Shown one piece after another: positions 1-10,577 of a DNA stretch of 64,000 nucleotides. Source of the DNA: Microcella alkalica (lineage in GTDB: Bacteria > Actinomycetota > Actinomycetes > Actinomycetales > Microbacteriaceae); assembly GCF_014595885.1 (NCBI RefSeq), contig NZ_JABUKC010000002.1:372001-436000 (forward strand), given 5' to 3'. The first letter of the stretch is position 1, and each line of letters opens with the position of its first letter. The position numbers and the translations under genes are program-made. Below the pieces are notes generated by a model. The model did not search any database, was not told the origin of the DNA, and was given only the letters and a program-made list of their open reading frames with translations.

Positions 1-276
1 GACGCCCCCCGCAAGACGGACGAGGACACAGACTCGATCCAGGCTCTGCAGGAGCGCGTTCCCGACAAGATGTCGGGTGTCGTCGACGTCGATGACGCTG
101 ACAACCCCGGCTTCGAGCTCGCCGGCCAGGACCTCGCCGACCTCGACCTCGACGTCGTCGTGCTCCCGCCGCAGGCCGACGAGTTCACCTGTGTCAGCTG
201 CTTCCTCGTGAAGCACCGCTCGCAGCTCGATCACGAGGAGAAGCTCGGCCCCGTCTGCCGGGAGTGCGCCGCCTAG
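1..276 (+). CDS. DUF4193 family protein, 5' end cut by the window
   Basis: The frame is open from the first base and ends with TAG at 274-276, so only the first few codons are missing. The 91 visible residues match the small acidic actinobacterial DUF4193 family over their whole length. Two Cys-x2-Cys pairs near the C-terminus (CVSC and CREC) are spaced like a zinc ribbon, which suggests metal binding. The function of the family is unknown. It commonly sits near DUF3093 and dut in actinobacteria, as it does here. Family assignment is confident; any role is not. Confidence 0.93.
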   Translation, partial: DAPRKTDEDTDSIQALQERVPDKMSGVVDVDDADNPGFELAGQDLADLDLDVVVLPPQADEFTCVSCFLVKHRSQLDHEEKLGPVCRECAA

Positions 277-300
277 ATCGCGTCCTCCGTTCGTCGGCTC

Positions 301-330
301 CCGCCGCATCCGATCACCCGGATGCGGCGG
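301..330. terminator. Bidirectional terminator hairpin
   Basis: A perfect 12-bp stem (CCGCCGCATCCG pairing with CGGATGCGGCGG) closes a 6-base loop. It lies between the convergent DUF4193 and DUF3093 genes, the expected place for a shared terminator. The T-run is short, as is usual in high-GC actinobacteria. Confidence 0.75.
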
Positions 331-338
331 TTCCGCTC

Positions 339-794
339 TTAAGGAGCCTCGGCCACCGGTCGCGCCGCCGCGATCGCGGCAGCCAGCTCCTCGGGGCGCC
401 GCGTCGAGAGCAGCCAGTACGGCGTCGGATCGTCGGCGTCGAGGACGGGGATGCGCGCGACCGGGTCGACCCAGCCGCGCAGCAGCAGGTGCGCGCGCGC
501 GTCGAGGCCCGGCCCCCGCTCGTGCCGCGCCTCCTCGCGCCGCGCGACGACCGCCGCGCCCACGAGCGCGAGCGGGATGCGCGCTCGGCCGGCGCGCAGC
601 TCGCCCTCGACGACCTCGATCGTCGGGGCGGTGACCAGGAGCACCGCCACGCTGCCCGCGACGAGCACGATCGAGGTCGCGATGCCGGCCTCGATGCTGA
701 TCGGCGCAAAGACGAGCAGGGTCGCCGGAACGATGAGGGCGATGACGACGTACATCCAGGCGGCGGGCCAGAGGCGCTCGCGATAGCTCGGCAT
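339..794 (-). CDS. DUF3093 family membrane protein
   Basis: This 151-residue protein resembles the actinobacterial DUF3093 family. Two hydrophobic segments near the N-terminus (about residues 12-30 and 36-55) form a membrane hairpin, followed by a soluble domain of about 95 residues with a conserved-looking WVDPVARIPVLDADDPTPYW stretch. The gene is divergent from dut, 32 bases away, and convergent with DUF4193. This neighbourhood is common in Actinobacteria. The molecular function is unknown. The ATG at 792-794 has only a weak ribosome-binding site (GGAG close to the start). Confidence 0.88.
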   Translation of the reverse strand: MPSYRERLWPAAWMYVVIALIVPATLLVFAPISIEAGIATSIVLVAGSVAVLLVTAPTIEVVEGELRAGRARIPLALVGAAVVARREEARHERGPGLDARAHLLLRGWVDPVARIPVLDADDPTPYWLLSTRRPEELAAAIAAARPVAEAP

Positions 795-814
795 GGCTCC
801 ATTCGACCATGCAC

Positions 815-820
815 TAGCCT
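815..820 (+). promoter_or_regulatory. -10 box of dut, probable leaderless transcript
   Basis: TAGCCT is followed by exactly six bases and then the GTG start of dut at 827. There is no ribosome-binding site. The spacing predicts transcription starting at or next to the start codon. Confidence 0.6.
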
Positions 821-826
821 CGACGC

Positions 827-1294
827 GTGCCCGATACCGCTGACGTGCTCATCACCGGTGCGCACCTGCCGGTCTACGCGCACCCCGGTGACGCCGGCGC
901 CGACCTCGTCGCCGCGGAGGCCGTGACGCTCGGTCCCGGGGAGCGCGCAACGATCGGCACGGGCACGGCCATCGCCCTTCCCGACGGCTTCGTCGCCTTC
1001 GTCATGCCGCGCAGCGGCCTCGCCGCGCGCCACGGCATAACGATCGTCAACGCGCCGGGCACCGTGGACGCCGGCTACCGCGGAGAGATCCGCGTGACGC
1101 TTCTCAACACCGACCGCGAGCGGGCGTTCGAAGTCGCCCCCGGCGATCGCATCGCGCAGCTCGTCATCCAGCCCGTTGTCCGCGCCCGTTTCGTGCCGGT
1201 CGAGTCGCTGCCCGGCTCGCATCGCGGCGAGGGGGGCTTCGGCTCGACGGGCTACCGTGGAGCGACCGCCACCACCGAAGGAGTCACCGCGTGA
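827..1294 (+). CDS. dut: Deoxyuridine 5'-triphosphate nucleotidohydrolase (dUTPase)
   Basis: The enzyme hydrolyses dUTP to dUMP and pyrophosphate, keeping uracil out of DNA and supplying dTMP synthesis. All five motifs of the trimeric dUTPase family are visible in the 155 residues: DAGADL (about 22-27), PRSGLAARHG, GTVDAGYRGE with the catalytic Asp, GDRIAQLVI, and the C-terminal glycine-rich RGEGGFGSTG that closes over the substrate. Length is normal. The GTG start has no ribosome-binding site but stands six bases behind a -10 box. Its stop codon overlaps the next start as GTGA, so dut, DUF3710 and DUF3159 form one transcription unit. Confidence 0.97.
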   Translation: MPDTADVLITGAHLPVYAHPGDAGADLVAAEAVTLGPGERATIGTGTAIALPDGFVAFVMPRSGLAARHGITIVNAPGTVDAGYRGEIRVTLLNTDRERAFEVAPGDRIAQLVIQPVVRARFVPVESLPGSHRGEGGFGSTGYRGATATTEGVTA

Positions 1295-1929
1295 GCGATC
1301 CGATCACGACCGAGGGGCAGCTGCCCGACGACGCGAAGTCCGCGCCAGCCGACCGTGCGACCGCCGGCCCGCTCGACGAGAGCGAGGCGAACGCGGTCCG
1401 CCCGTACGTCGACCTCGGCGGCGTGAAGATCGTGCCTCGCCCCGACCTGCAGCTGCGGCTCGAGGTCGAGGAGGGCTCCAAGCGCGTCATCGCGGTCGGC
1501 ATCGACTACGCGGGCTCGACCCTGCAGGTGCAGCCCTTCGCCGCCCCGCGCTCGAGCGGCCTGTGGCACGAGGTGCGAGCGCAGATCGTCGAGCAGATCC
1601 AGAAGCAGGGCGGTGAGACCACCGAGCGCGAGGGCGTCTTCGGGCCGGAGGTCGTCGCCCGCATCCCCGTCGTCGGCGGCGACGGCGGCTCGACCCGCAT
1701 CGCGCGCTTCATCGGCGTCGACGGCCCTCGATGGTTCCTGCGCGGCGTCGTCGCCGGGCAGGGGGCGGTCGACGCGGCCGCCGCCGAGCAGATCGACGAG
1801 GTCTTCCGCAGCATCGTCGTGGTGCGCGGCTCGACGCCGATGCCGCCGCGCGACCTCATCCCGCTGCACGTGCCGGCCGGCGCCGCCCCGGGTGGCCCCG
1901 CCGCCGTGCCGCCCAGCACCGCGGTATGA
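1291..1929 (+). CDS. DUF3710 family protein
   Basis: A 212-residue protein of the actinobacterial DUF3710 family, found next to dut in this phylum. It starts with an acidic, probably disordered segment, then a soluble mixed domain with motifs such as WHEVRAQI and FIGVDGPRWFLRG, and ends in a Pro/Ala-rich tail. No signal peptide or membrane segment is visible. The GTG start overlaps the dut stop by four bases and the ATG of the next gene overlaps its own stop, so the three are translationally coupled. Function unknown. Confidence 0.9.
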   Translation: MSDPITTEGQLPDDAKSAPADRATAGPLDESEANAVRPYVDLGGVKIVPRPDLQLRLEVEEGSKRVIAVGIDYAGSTLQVQPFAAPRSSGLWHEVRAQIVEQIQKQGGETTEREGVFGPEVVARIPVVGGDGGSTRIARFIGVDGPRWFLRGVVAGQGAVDAAAAEQIDEVFRSIVVVRGSTPMPPRDLIPLHVPAGAAPGGPAAVPPSTAV

Positions 1930-2639
1930 CCGAGCGCGGCCCGGCCGAGACGCCGCCCACGGACGACCGCGAGCAGCTGCGCGCCTCCCTCGCCGACGCC
2001 GCGCGTCGTTCGGGCTTCGGTCTCGTCCAGCCGGGGGAGCGGCCCACCGCCCACGCGCTGTGGGCCGCGGTGGGCGGTGTTCGCGGCCTCATCGAGTCGC
2101 TCCTGCCCGGGTTCCTCTTCCTCATCGTCTTCACGGTCACGCAGGAGGTCGCTCCCTCCGTGCTCGTGCCCGCGGGTGTCGCGGTGCTGTTCGTCGTGAT
2201 CCGTGCCGTGACGCGCTCTCCGGTGATGCCGGCCGTGGTGGGCCTGGTCGGCATCGCGCTCTCCGCGGGGCTCGCCCTCGCGACCGGTCGTGCGGAGGAG
2301 AACTTCCTGCTCGGCTTCGTGATCAACGCGGTGTGGCTCGTGGCGCTGCTGGTGAGCCTGTTCGTGCGGCGCCCGCTCGTCGGCGTCATCGCGGGCCTGC
2401 TGACCGGCGACCGGGAGTGGCGCGCCGATCCCGCGAAGCGCACGGTGCTCACGGTCACGACCTGGCTCTGGATCGGCATGTTCGCGCTGCGCCTCGGCGT
2501 GCAGGTGCCGCTCTACCTCGCGGAGCAGGCGGCGGCCCTCGCGGCGACGAAGCTCGTCATGGGCGTGCCGCTCTACGCGGCCGTGCTCTGGGTGACCTGG
2601 CTCATGGTGCGCGCCGTGTACGCGCGACGCGCCGACTGA
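1926..2639 (+). CDS. DUF3159 family membrane protein
   Basis: The start is the ATG at 1926, which overlaps the DUF3710 stop as ATGA; the longer upstream open frame would run through DUF3710 and is not needed. The 237-residue protein has five or six hydrophobic segments after a soluble N-terminus of about 50 residues, and matches the actinobacterial DUF3159 family of integral membrane proteins. Recognisable patches are GVRGLIESLLPGFLFL and VRRPLVGVIAGLLTG. It is the last gene of the dut unit and is followed by a hairpin. Function unknown. Confidence 0.88.
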   Translation: MTERGPAETPPTDDREQLRASLADAARRSGFGLVQPGERPTAHALWAAVGGVRGLIESLLPGFLFLIVFTVTQEVAPSVLVPAGVAVLFVVIRAVTRSPVMPAVVGLVGIALSAGLALATGRAEENFLLGFVINAVWLVALLVSLFVRRPLVGVIAGLLTGDREWRADPAKRTVLTVTTWLWIGMFALRLGVQVPLYLAEQAAALAATKLVMGVPLYAAVLWVTWLMVRAVYARRAD

Positions 2640-2646
2640 CGCGACC

Positions 2647-2665
2647 GCACCGCGGCCTGCGGTGC
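2647..2665 (+). terminator. Hairpin after DUF3159
   Basis: A perfect 7-bp stem (GCACCGC and GCGGTGC) with a five-base loop lies just after the DUF3159 stop. No T-run follows, so termination is plausible but not certain. Confidence 0.45.
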
Positions 2666-2675
2666 TAGCATGAAG

Positions 2676-2693
2676 TATCTCGACGTCAAGATA
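2676..2693. promoter_or_regulatory. 18-bp near-perfect palindrome upstream of aconitase, candidate operator
   Basis: TATCTCGACGTCAAGATA reads the same on both strands except for one symmetric position pair. It lies about 65 bases upstream of a TAGGCT -10 candidate at 2758-2763 and 125 bases upstream of the acnA start. It has the size of a site for a dimeric repressor or activator. The regulator is not identifiable from the sequence. Confidence 0.5.
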
Positions 2694-2817
2694 AATCGGC
2701 GGCTTCCCGCCCGGTCGTCGAGCCTGGTCGGCCCGAGCCGCGATCACCGCGGCCGAGTAGGCTGACCGACGCGTGAAGCGGGGGATGCGCCCGGCGAGTT
2801 GCAGAGGAGACGGCGAA

Positions 2818-5631
<2,814 letters not shown>

Positions 5632-5649
5632 GCATCGCGCAGGCCGTCT

Positions 5650-5685
5650 CGGGCCCGGTCTCCCCTCGGGGAGCCGGGCCCGTTT
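5650..5685 (+). terminator. Rho-independent terminator of acnA
   Basis: A long GC-rich stem (CGGGCCCGG-CTCCCC pairing with GGGGAG-CCGGGCCCG, one bulged base) is followed by TTT. It begins 18 bases after the acnA stop. Confidence 0.8.
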
Positions 5686-5793
5686 CGCGCCCGCCACGGG
5701 CGGCGCTCGCGGTCGGCTGACGTTCGAACAAGGTTCGGCGAACGCTCAGTCAGCGGGCGGCACGGCACCAGGCCGCACCGGGTGCCGCTCGCG

Positions 5794-5799
5794 TAGAGT
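5794..5799 (+). promoter_or_regulatory. -10 box of dxs, probable leaderless transcript
   Basis: TAGAGT stands exactly six bases before the ATG of dxs. No ribosome-binding site fits between them. Confidence 0.6.
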
Positions 5800-5805
5800 G
5801 CTGGG

Positions 5806-7776
5806 ATGGCACTGCTCGAGACGATCCACGGCCCGCGCGATCTCGATCGACTGAGCGAGCCGGAGCTCGTCGAGCTCGCCGACGAGATCCGCCGGTTCCT
5901 CGTCGCCGAGGTGTCCAAGACGGGCGGCCACCTTGGGCCGAACCTCGGCGTGGTCGAGACCACGATCGCCATCCACCGCGTCTTCGACTCGCCCCGCGAC
6001 GCCGTCGTCTGGGACACGGGGCACCAGTCGTACGTGCACAAGCTGCTGACCGGTCGTCAGGACTTCTCGCGACTGCGCCAGAAGGGCGGGCTCGCCGGCT
6101 ACCCGCAGCGTTCGGAGTCGGAGCACGACATCGTTGAGAGCTCGCACGCCTCGAGTTCGCTGAGCTGGGCGGACGGCATCTCGAGGGCGTTCGAGATGAC
6201 GGGTCAGAGCGACCGCCACGTCGTCGCGGTCGTCGGCGACGGTGCCCTCACGGGCGGCATGACCTGGGAGGCGCTGAACAACATCAGCGACGACAACTCG
6301 CGCAACCTCGTGATCGTCGTCAACGACAACGGCCGCTCCTACGCTCCGACGATCGGCGGCATGGCGCGCTTCCTCTCCGACGTCCGCACGCGTCGCGGCT
6401 ACCGGCGCTTCCGTCGCTCGAGCGAGAGCTTCTTCGCCCACTTCGGTGCCCCCGGCCGCGCCTTCTACCGCGGCGTGCGCGGCGGCCTGCACGGCTTCCT
6501 CTCGCGTTTCACCAACAACGAGGCGCTCTACTCGAACCTCGACATCAAGTACGTCGGGCCGGTCGACGGCCACGACATCCGGGCGATGGAGCGCGCGCTG
6601 CGTCAGGCCAAGGAGTACGGCGCGCCCGTCATCGTGCACGCGATCACCCAGAAGGGCAAGGGCTACGAGCCCGCCCTCGCCGACGTCGCCGACCAGTTCC
6701 ACGCCGTCGGGCAGATCGACCCGGAGACGGGGGAATCGATGGAGGTCGCCACCCGCCCGTCCTGGACGAGCGTCTTCGCCGAGGAGCTTGTGACCCTCGC
6801 CGACCGCGACGAGCGCATCGTCGGCATCACCGCCGCTATGCTGCGACCGACCGGCCTGCACAAGCTCGCCGAGAAGCACCCCGGCCGTGTGCTCGACGTC
6901 GGCATCGCCGAGCAGCACGCGGTCGCCTCGGCGGCGGGTCTCGCCTTCGGCGGCCTGCACCCGGTCGTCGCGGTCTACGCGACCTTCATCAACCGCGCCT
7001 TCGATCAGGTGCTCATGGATGTCGCGCTGCACCGCGCCGGCGTCACCTTCGTGCTCGACCGCGCCGGGGTCACGGGCCCCGACGGGCCGAGCCACCACGG
7101 CATCTGGGATCTCGCGATCCTGCAGGTCGTGCCGGATATCCGCCTCGCAGCGCCCCGCGATGCCACGCGTCTGCGCGAGGAGCTCGCCGAGGCCGTCGCC
7201 GTGCAGGATGCTCCGACCGTGCTGCGCTTCTCCAAGGGCTCGGTCGGCACCGAGTTCGACGCCGTGCGCCGCACCGACGACGGCGTCGACGTGCTGCGCG
7301 AGGCTCCCCACAAGGACGTCCTCATCGTGACGGTCGGGCCGATGGCGAAGATCGGCCTCGAGGTCGCCGATCGCCTCGCGGCGCAGGGTATTGGCGCGAC
7401 CGTCATCGACCCGCGCTGGGTCGTGCCGGTCGCGGGCAGCATCATCGAGCTCGCCCGCGAGCACCGCATCGTCGTCTCGATCGAGGACGGCATCCGCGTC
7501 GGTGGCATCGGCACGCGCATCCGTCAGGAGCTGCGCGCCGCGGGGGTCGATACCGCCGTCGACGAGCTCGGTCTGCCGGACGAGTTCCTCGATCACGCCA
7601 GCCGCGACGAGATCCTCGACTCGGTGGGTCTCACGCCGCAGGCGATCGCCCGCGACCTCGTCGCGCAGGTGCTCGGCACGCGCATCCCGGTCGCGCGGCC
7701 CCTGCCCGACGACGCCGTGCTCGAGCGCGCGAGCGACAGCACCTCGTCGGGAGAGCTGCGCGGCGAGCGGGACTAG
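5806..7776 (+). CDS. dxs: 1-deoxy-D-xylulose-5-phosphate synthase
   Basis: The enzyme condenses pyruvate and glyceraldehyde 3-phosphate to DXP, the first step of the MEP isoprenoid pathway, and feeds thiamine and pyridoxal precursors in some bacteria. The 656 residues show the thiamine diphosphate motif GDGALTGGMTWEALNN (about 145-160), the catalytic Glu in GIAEQHAV (about 367), and the transketolase C-terminal domain. Length is normal for the family. This species has PdxST-type vitamin B6 synthesis, so DXP here is not needed for pyridoxal. The gene ends tail-to-tail with the next one, the stop codons sharing CTAG. Confidence 0.97.
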   Translation: MALLETIHGPRDLDRLSEPELVELADEIRRFLVAEVSKTGGHLGPNLGVVETTIAIHRVFDSPRDAVVWDTGHQSYVHKLLTGRQDFSRLRQKGGLAGYPQRSESEHDIVESSHASSSLSWADGISRAFEMTGQSDRHVVAVVGDGALTGGMTWEALNNISDDNSRNLVIVVNDNGRSYAPTIGGMARFLSDVRTRRGYRRFRRSSESFFAHFGAPGRAFYRGVRGGLHGFLSRFTNNEALYSNLDIKYVGPVDGHDIRAMERALRQAKEYGAPVIVHAITQKGKGYEPALADVADQFHAVGQIDPETGESMEVATRPSWTSVFAEELVTLADRDERIVGITAAMLRPTGLHKLAEKHPGRVLDVGIAEQHAVASAAGLAFGGLHPVVAVYATFINRAFDQVLMDVALHRAGVTFVLDRAGVTGPDGPSHHGIWDLAILQVVPDIRLAAPRDATRLREELAEAVAVQDAPTVLRFSKGSVGTEFDAVRRTDDGVDVLREAPHKDVLIVTVGPMAKIGLEVADRLAAQGIGATVIDPRWVVPVAGSIIELAREHRIVVSIEDGIRVGGIGTRIRQELRAAGVDTAVDELGLPDEFLDHASRDEILDSVGLTPQAIARDLVAQVLGTRIPVARPLPDDAVLERASDSTSSGELRGERD

Positions 7777-8312
7777 TCGGTGGCGCGCGAGTAGCGCAGC
7801 TCGACCGCGCCGTTCTCGAAGACTGTCGAACCCTCGAGGCGCCACGCGAGCGGCCCGCCCGTCGTCGGCAGCAGCCTCGCGCCGCGCCCCAGGGTGACGG
7901 GCATGACCGTGACGAGCAGCTCGTCGAGCTCGCCGAGATCGGCGAACTGCGCGGCCGTCGCGCCGCCGCCGACAACCCACACCGCTCGGTCGCCCGCCGC
8001 CGCGCGAGCCTCGGCCGCGACGCGCGCCGGATCGTCCGCGACCGGCCGGAGGTCGGCGCCCTCGATGACGGGGAGCGGGCGGTGCGTCAGCACCCATGTG
8101 GGGAGATCTGGGTACGGCCAGGGCTCGCCCGAGGCGGTCAGGAAGCGCAGGGTCGCGGCACCCATGACGATCGCGCCGACGCCTGCGAAGAAGCGGTCGT
8201 AGGAGGCCTGGAACGCCTCGAACCCGAAGGAGAGGAGCCAGTCGAGACCGTCGCGGTCATCGGCGATGTAGCCGTCGAGGCTCTGGGCGACGTAGTACTG
8301 CATGCTGCTCAT
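7773..8312 (-). CDS. Dihydrofolate reductase family protein (RibD C-terminal fold)
   Basis: A 179-residue single-domain reductase of the RibD-C/DHFR-like superfamily. It opens with MQYYVAQSLDGYIADDRDGLDWL, typical of the group, and has an NADPH-binding glycine patch in VWVVGGGATAAQFAD. Members are usually annotated as dihydrofolate reductase family proteins; true folate reductase activity is not implied. The ATG at 8310-8312 is preferred over an internal ATG three codons on because it stands six bases from a TACCCT -10 box. It overlaps the dxs stop by four bases, tail to tail. Confidence 0.87.
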   Translation of the reverse strand: MSSMQYYVAQSLDGYIADDRDGLDWLLSFGFEAFQASYDRFFAGVGAIVMGAATLRFLTASGEPWPYPDLPTWVLTHRPLPVIEGADLRPVADDPARVAAEARAAAGDRAVWVVGGGATAAQFADLGELDELLVTVMPVTLGRGARLLPTTGGPLAWRLEGSTVFENGAVELRYSRATD

Positions 8313-8318
8313 CCCGAC

Positions 8319-8324
8319 AGGGTA
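8319..8324 (-). promoter_or_regulatory. -10 box of the DHFR-like gene, probable leaderless transcript
   Basis: On the minus strand TACCCT is followed by six bases and then the ATG at 8312. Confidence 0.5.
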
Positions 8325-8370
8325 GGAGCCAGCACCGACACCGCGACGTCCAGGACGCGACGCGGACGAC

Positions 8371-8407
8371 GACGGCCCCGGACATCCACGCGGATGCCGG
8401 GGCCGTC
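8371..8407 (-). terminator. Hairpin terminator after the fad operon
   Basis: GACGGCCCCGG and CCGGGGCCGTC form the lower stem and CATCC/GGATG the upper stem, with one bulged base. The hairpin starts about 10 bases past the stop of the FadB-type gene on the minus strand. No T-run follows. Confidence 0.7.
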
Positions 8408-8417
8408 CTCGAGCGCG

Positions 8418-10577
8418 CTAGTGCGAGCCGCGGATGGGCGGATGGTGGAAGGTGTCGCCGAAGACGCGCTCCGACGCCCCCACCCGATCGAGGAACGGCG
8501 TCACGCCGCCCATCTGGAACGGCCAGCCGGCACCGAGAATCATGCACAGGTCGATGTCCTCCGGGGAGCTGACGACGCCCTCCTGCAGCATGCGGTGGAT
8601 CTCGTCGGCGAGGCCGTCCTCCAGGCGCCGGGTCAGCTCGGCGACCGTGCTCGGCTGCGAGCCCGCAGGGCGGTGCTTCGCGACGATCGCGACCGCCTTC
8701 TTGTCGATGCCCTTCGGGTTGCCCTTGGCGTCCTTCTCCAGCAGCACGCCGGCCTCGGCGAGCTCGTGCAGCGCGGGGGAGGGGAAGAACCGCTCCGGGA
8801 ACGCCGCGTGGTGCGTGTCGAGCACGTGGGCCCCCACCTTGAGGCCCACGAGGTCGAGCAGCACGAACGGGTCCATCGGCAGACCGAAGTGGCGCTGCGC
8901 CTCGACGACGTCCTCGAACGGCGTCCCCGTCTCGACGGCGTGCATCGCCTCGCCGAGCAGCTTCGCCAGGATGCGGTTGACCACGAACCCGGGGGAGTCA
9001 GCCGTGATCACGGCGTTCTTCTTGAGCCCCGCCGCCGTCACCATCGCCGTCGCGAGGGTCGCCTCGTCGGTCGTCGGCGTGCGCACCACCTCGATGAGCG
9101 GCATCACGGCGACCGGGTTGAAGAAGTGGAAGCCGACCACGCGCTCGGGGTGCTGCAGCTTCGCGCCGATCTGCTCGACCGACAGCGACGAGGTGTTCGT
9201 CGCGAGCACGGCCTCGGGCGAGACGTGCTGCTCGATCTCGGCGAACACCTGCTGCTTGATCGACAGCTCCTCGAAGACCGCCTCGATGACCCAGTCGCAG
9301 CCGGCGAAGTCGGCCTTGTCGGTCGTGCCCGTGACGAGGGCGCGCAGCCGGTTGGCGTCGTCGGCGTGCAGGCGACCCTTCTGCTCGAGCGCGGAGATCT
9401 CGCCGTGGATGTACGCGATGCCCTTGTCCACGCGCTCCTGATCGAGGTCGGTGATGATCACCGGAACCTGCAGGCGGCGCACGAACAGCAGCGCGAACTG
9501 GCTCGCCATGAGCCCCGCACCGAGCACGCCGATGCGGGTGACGGGCTTCGCGAGGCTCTTGTCGGGCGCGCCGGCCGGCTTCTTCGCCCGTTTCTGCACG
9601 AGATTGAAGGCGTAGATCGAGGCCCGGAACTGGTCGCCCGAGATGAGGTCGGCGAGCGCCTCGTCCTCGGCGGCGAAGCCCGTCGCCTTGTCGCTGCTCT
9701 TGGCGGCCTTGAGCAGGTCGAGCGCGACGTAGGGCGAGCGCGCGATCGTGCCGATGCGCTTCTCGAGCATGCTCCGCGCGATGCCGATCGCCGCATCCCA
9801 CTTCACGGCCCGCTCGATCTTGCCGGGCTGGTTCGGCCGCTTGACCTTGGTGCGCCCCGCGATGACGTCGTCGGCCCAGCGGATCGAGCTCTCGAGGAAG
9901 GTCGCCGAGTCGAAGATCGCGTCGGCCATGCCGAGCTCGAACGCCTGCGTCGCCGTGAGCGTGCGGTTGTTCTTGAGCGGGTTCTCGACGACGACCTTGA
10001 GGGCGTTCTCGATGCCGATGAGGTTCGGCAGCAGCCATGCGCCGCCCCAGCCGGGGATGATGCCGAGGAAGACCTCGGGCAGCGCGATGGCGGCAGCATT
10101 GCGGTCGATCGTGCGGTAGTCGGCGTTGAGGGCCACCTCGACGCCGCCACCGAGGGCGAGGCCGTTGATGAAGACGAAGGACGGCACGCCCAGCTCACCG
10201 AGCTTGCCGAGCGCGTAGTGCCCGAGCTGCGCCATGAGCTTGCCGCTCGCGCGGTCGGGGATGCTCTCGACCTTCGACAAGTCGGCTCCCGCGGCGAGGA
10301 TGAACGGCTTGCCTGTCACGGCCACGGCCGCGATCTCGCCGCGCTGCGCGCGAGCGGCCTGCTCGTCCATGACCGCGGCGAACTCCAGCAGTCCCTTCGG
10401 GCCGAGCGTGCTCGGGCGGGTGTGGTCGCGGCCGTTGTCGATCGTCACGAGGGCGAGGGTGCCGCCACTCGGGAGGGCGACGTCGCGCACGTAGGAGTGC
10501 GTGACGACCTCGTCCTCACTGAGGGCGAGCAGCGGCTCGAACTGCTCGACCGAGTACTGCGCGATGGCGCTCGTCAT
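8418..10577 (-). CDS. 3-hydroxyacyl-CoA dehydrogenase / enoyl-CoA hydratase, bifunctional (FadB/FadJ type)
   Basis: A 719-residue fatty-acid beta-oxidation enzyme. The N-terminal crotonase domain (about 1-280) hydrates enoyl-CoA and shows the oxyanion-hole regions ILAAGADLSKV and INGLALGGGVEVALNADYR. The NAD-binding 3-hydroxyacyl-CoA dehydrogenase domain begins near residue 350 with GVLGAGLMASQFA and contains TNTSSLSV and GFHFFNPVAVMPLIEVV; the C-terminal helical domain completes the fold. It starts directly after the thiolase stop with no gap, so the two form an operon that carries three steps of the cycle. No dedicated regulator lies nearby. Confidence 0.93.
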   Translation of the reverse strand: MTSAIAQYSVEQFEPLLALSEDEVVTHSYVRDVALPSGGTLALVTIDNGRDHTRPSTLGPKGLLEFAAVMDEQAARAQRGEIAAVAVTGKPFILAAGADLSKVESIPDRASGKLMAQLGHYALGKLGELGVPSFVFINGLALGGGVEVALNADYRTIDRNAAAIALPEVFLGIIPGWGGAWLLPNLIGIENALKVVVENPLKNNRTLTATQAFELGMADAIFDSATFLESSIRWADDVIAGRTKVKRPNQPGKIERAVKWDAAIGIARSMLEKRIGTIARSPYVALDLLKAAKSSDKATGFAAEDEALADLISGDQFRASIYAFNLVQKRAKKPAGAPDKSLAKPVTRIGVLGAGLMASQFALLFVRRLQVPVIITDLDQERVDKGIAYIHGEISALEQKGRLHADDANRLRALVTGTTDKADFAGCDWVIEAVFEELSIKQQVFAEIEQHVSPEAVLATNTSSLSVEQIGAKLQHPERVVGFHFFNPVAVMPLIEVVRTPTTDEATLATAMVTAAGLKKNAVITADSPGFVVNRILAKLLGEAMHAVETGTPFEDVVEAQRHFGLPMDPFVLLDLVGLKVGAHVLDTHHAAFPERFFPSPALHELAEAGVLLEKDAKGNPKGIDKKAVAIVAKHRPAGSQPSTVAELTRRLEDGLADEIHRMLQEGVVSSPEDIDLCMILGAGWPFQMGGVTPFLDRVGASERVFGDTFHHPPIRGSH

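Noticed and set aside
5746-8097. A 783-codon minus-strand frame opposite dxs
   Set aside because: Shadow of dxs codon bias; low-complexity charged product without motifs.
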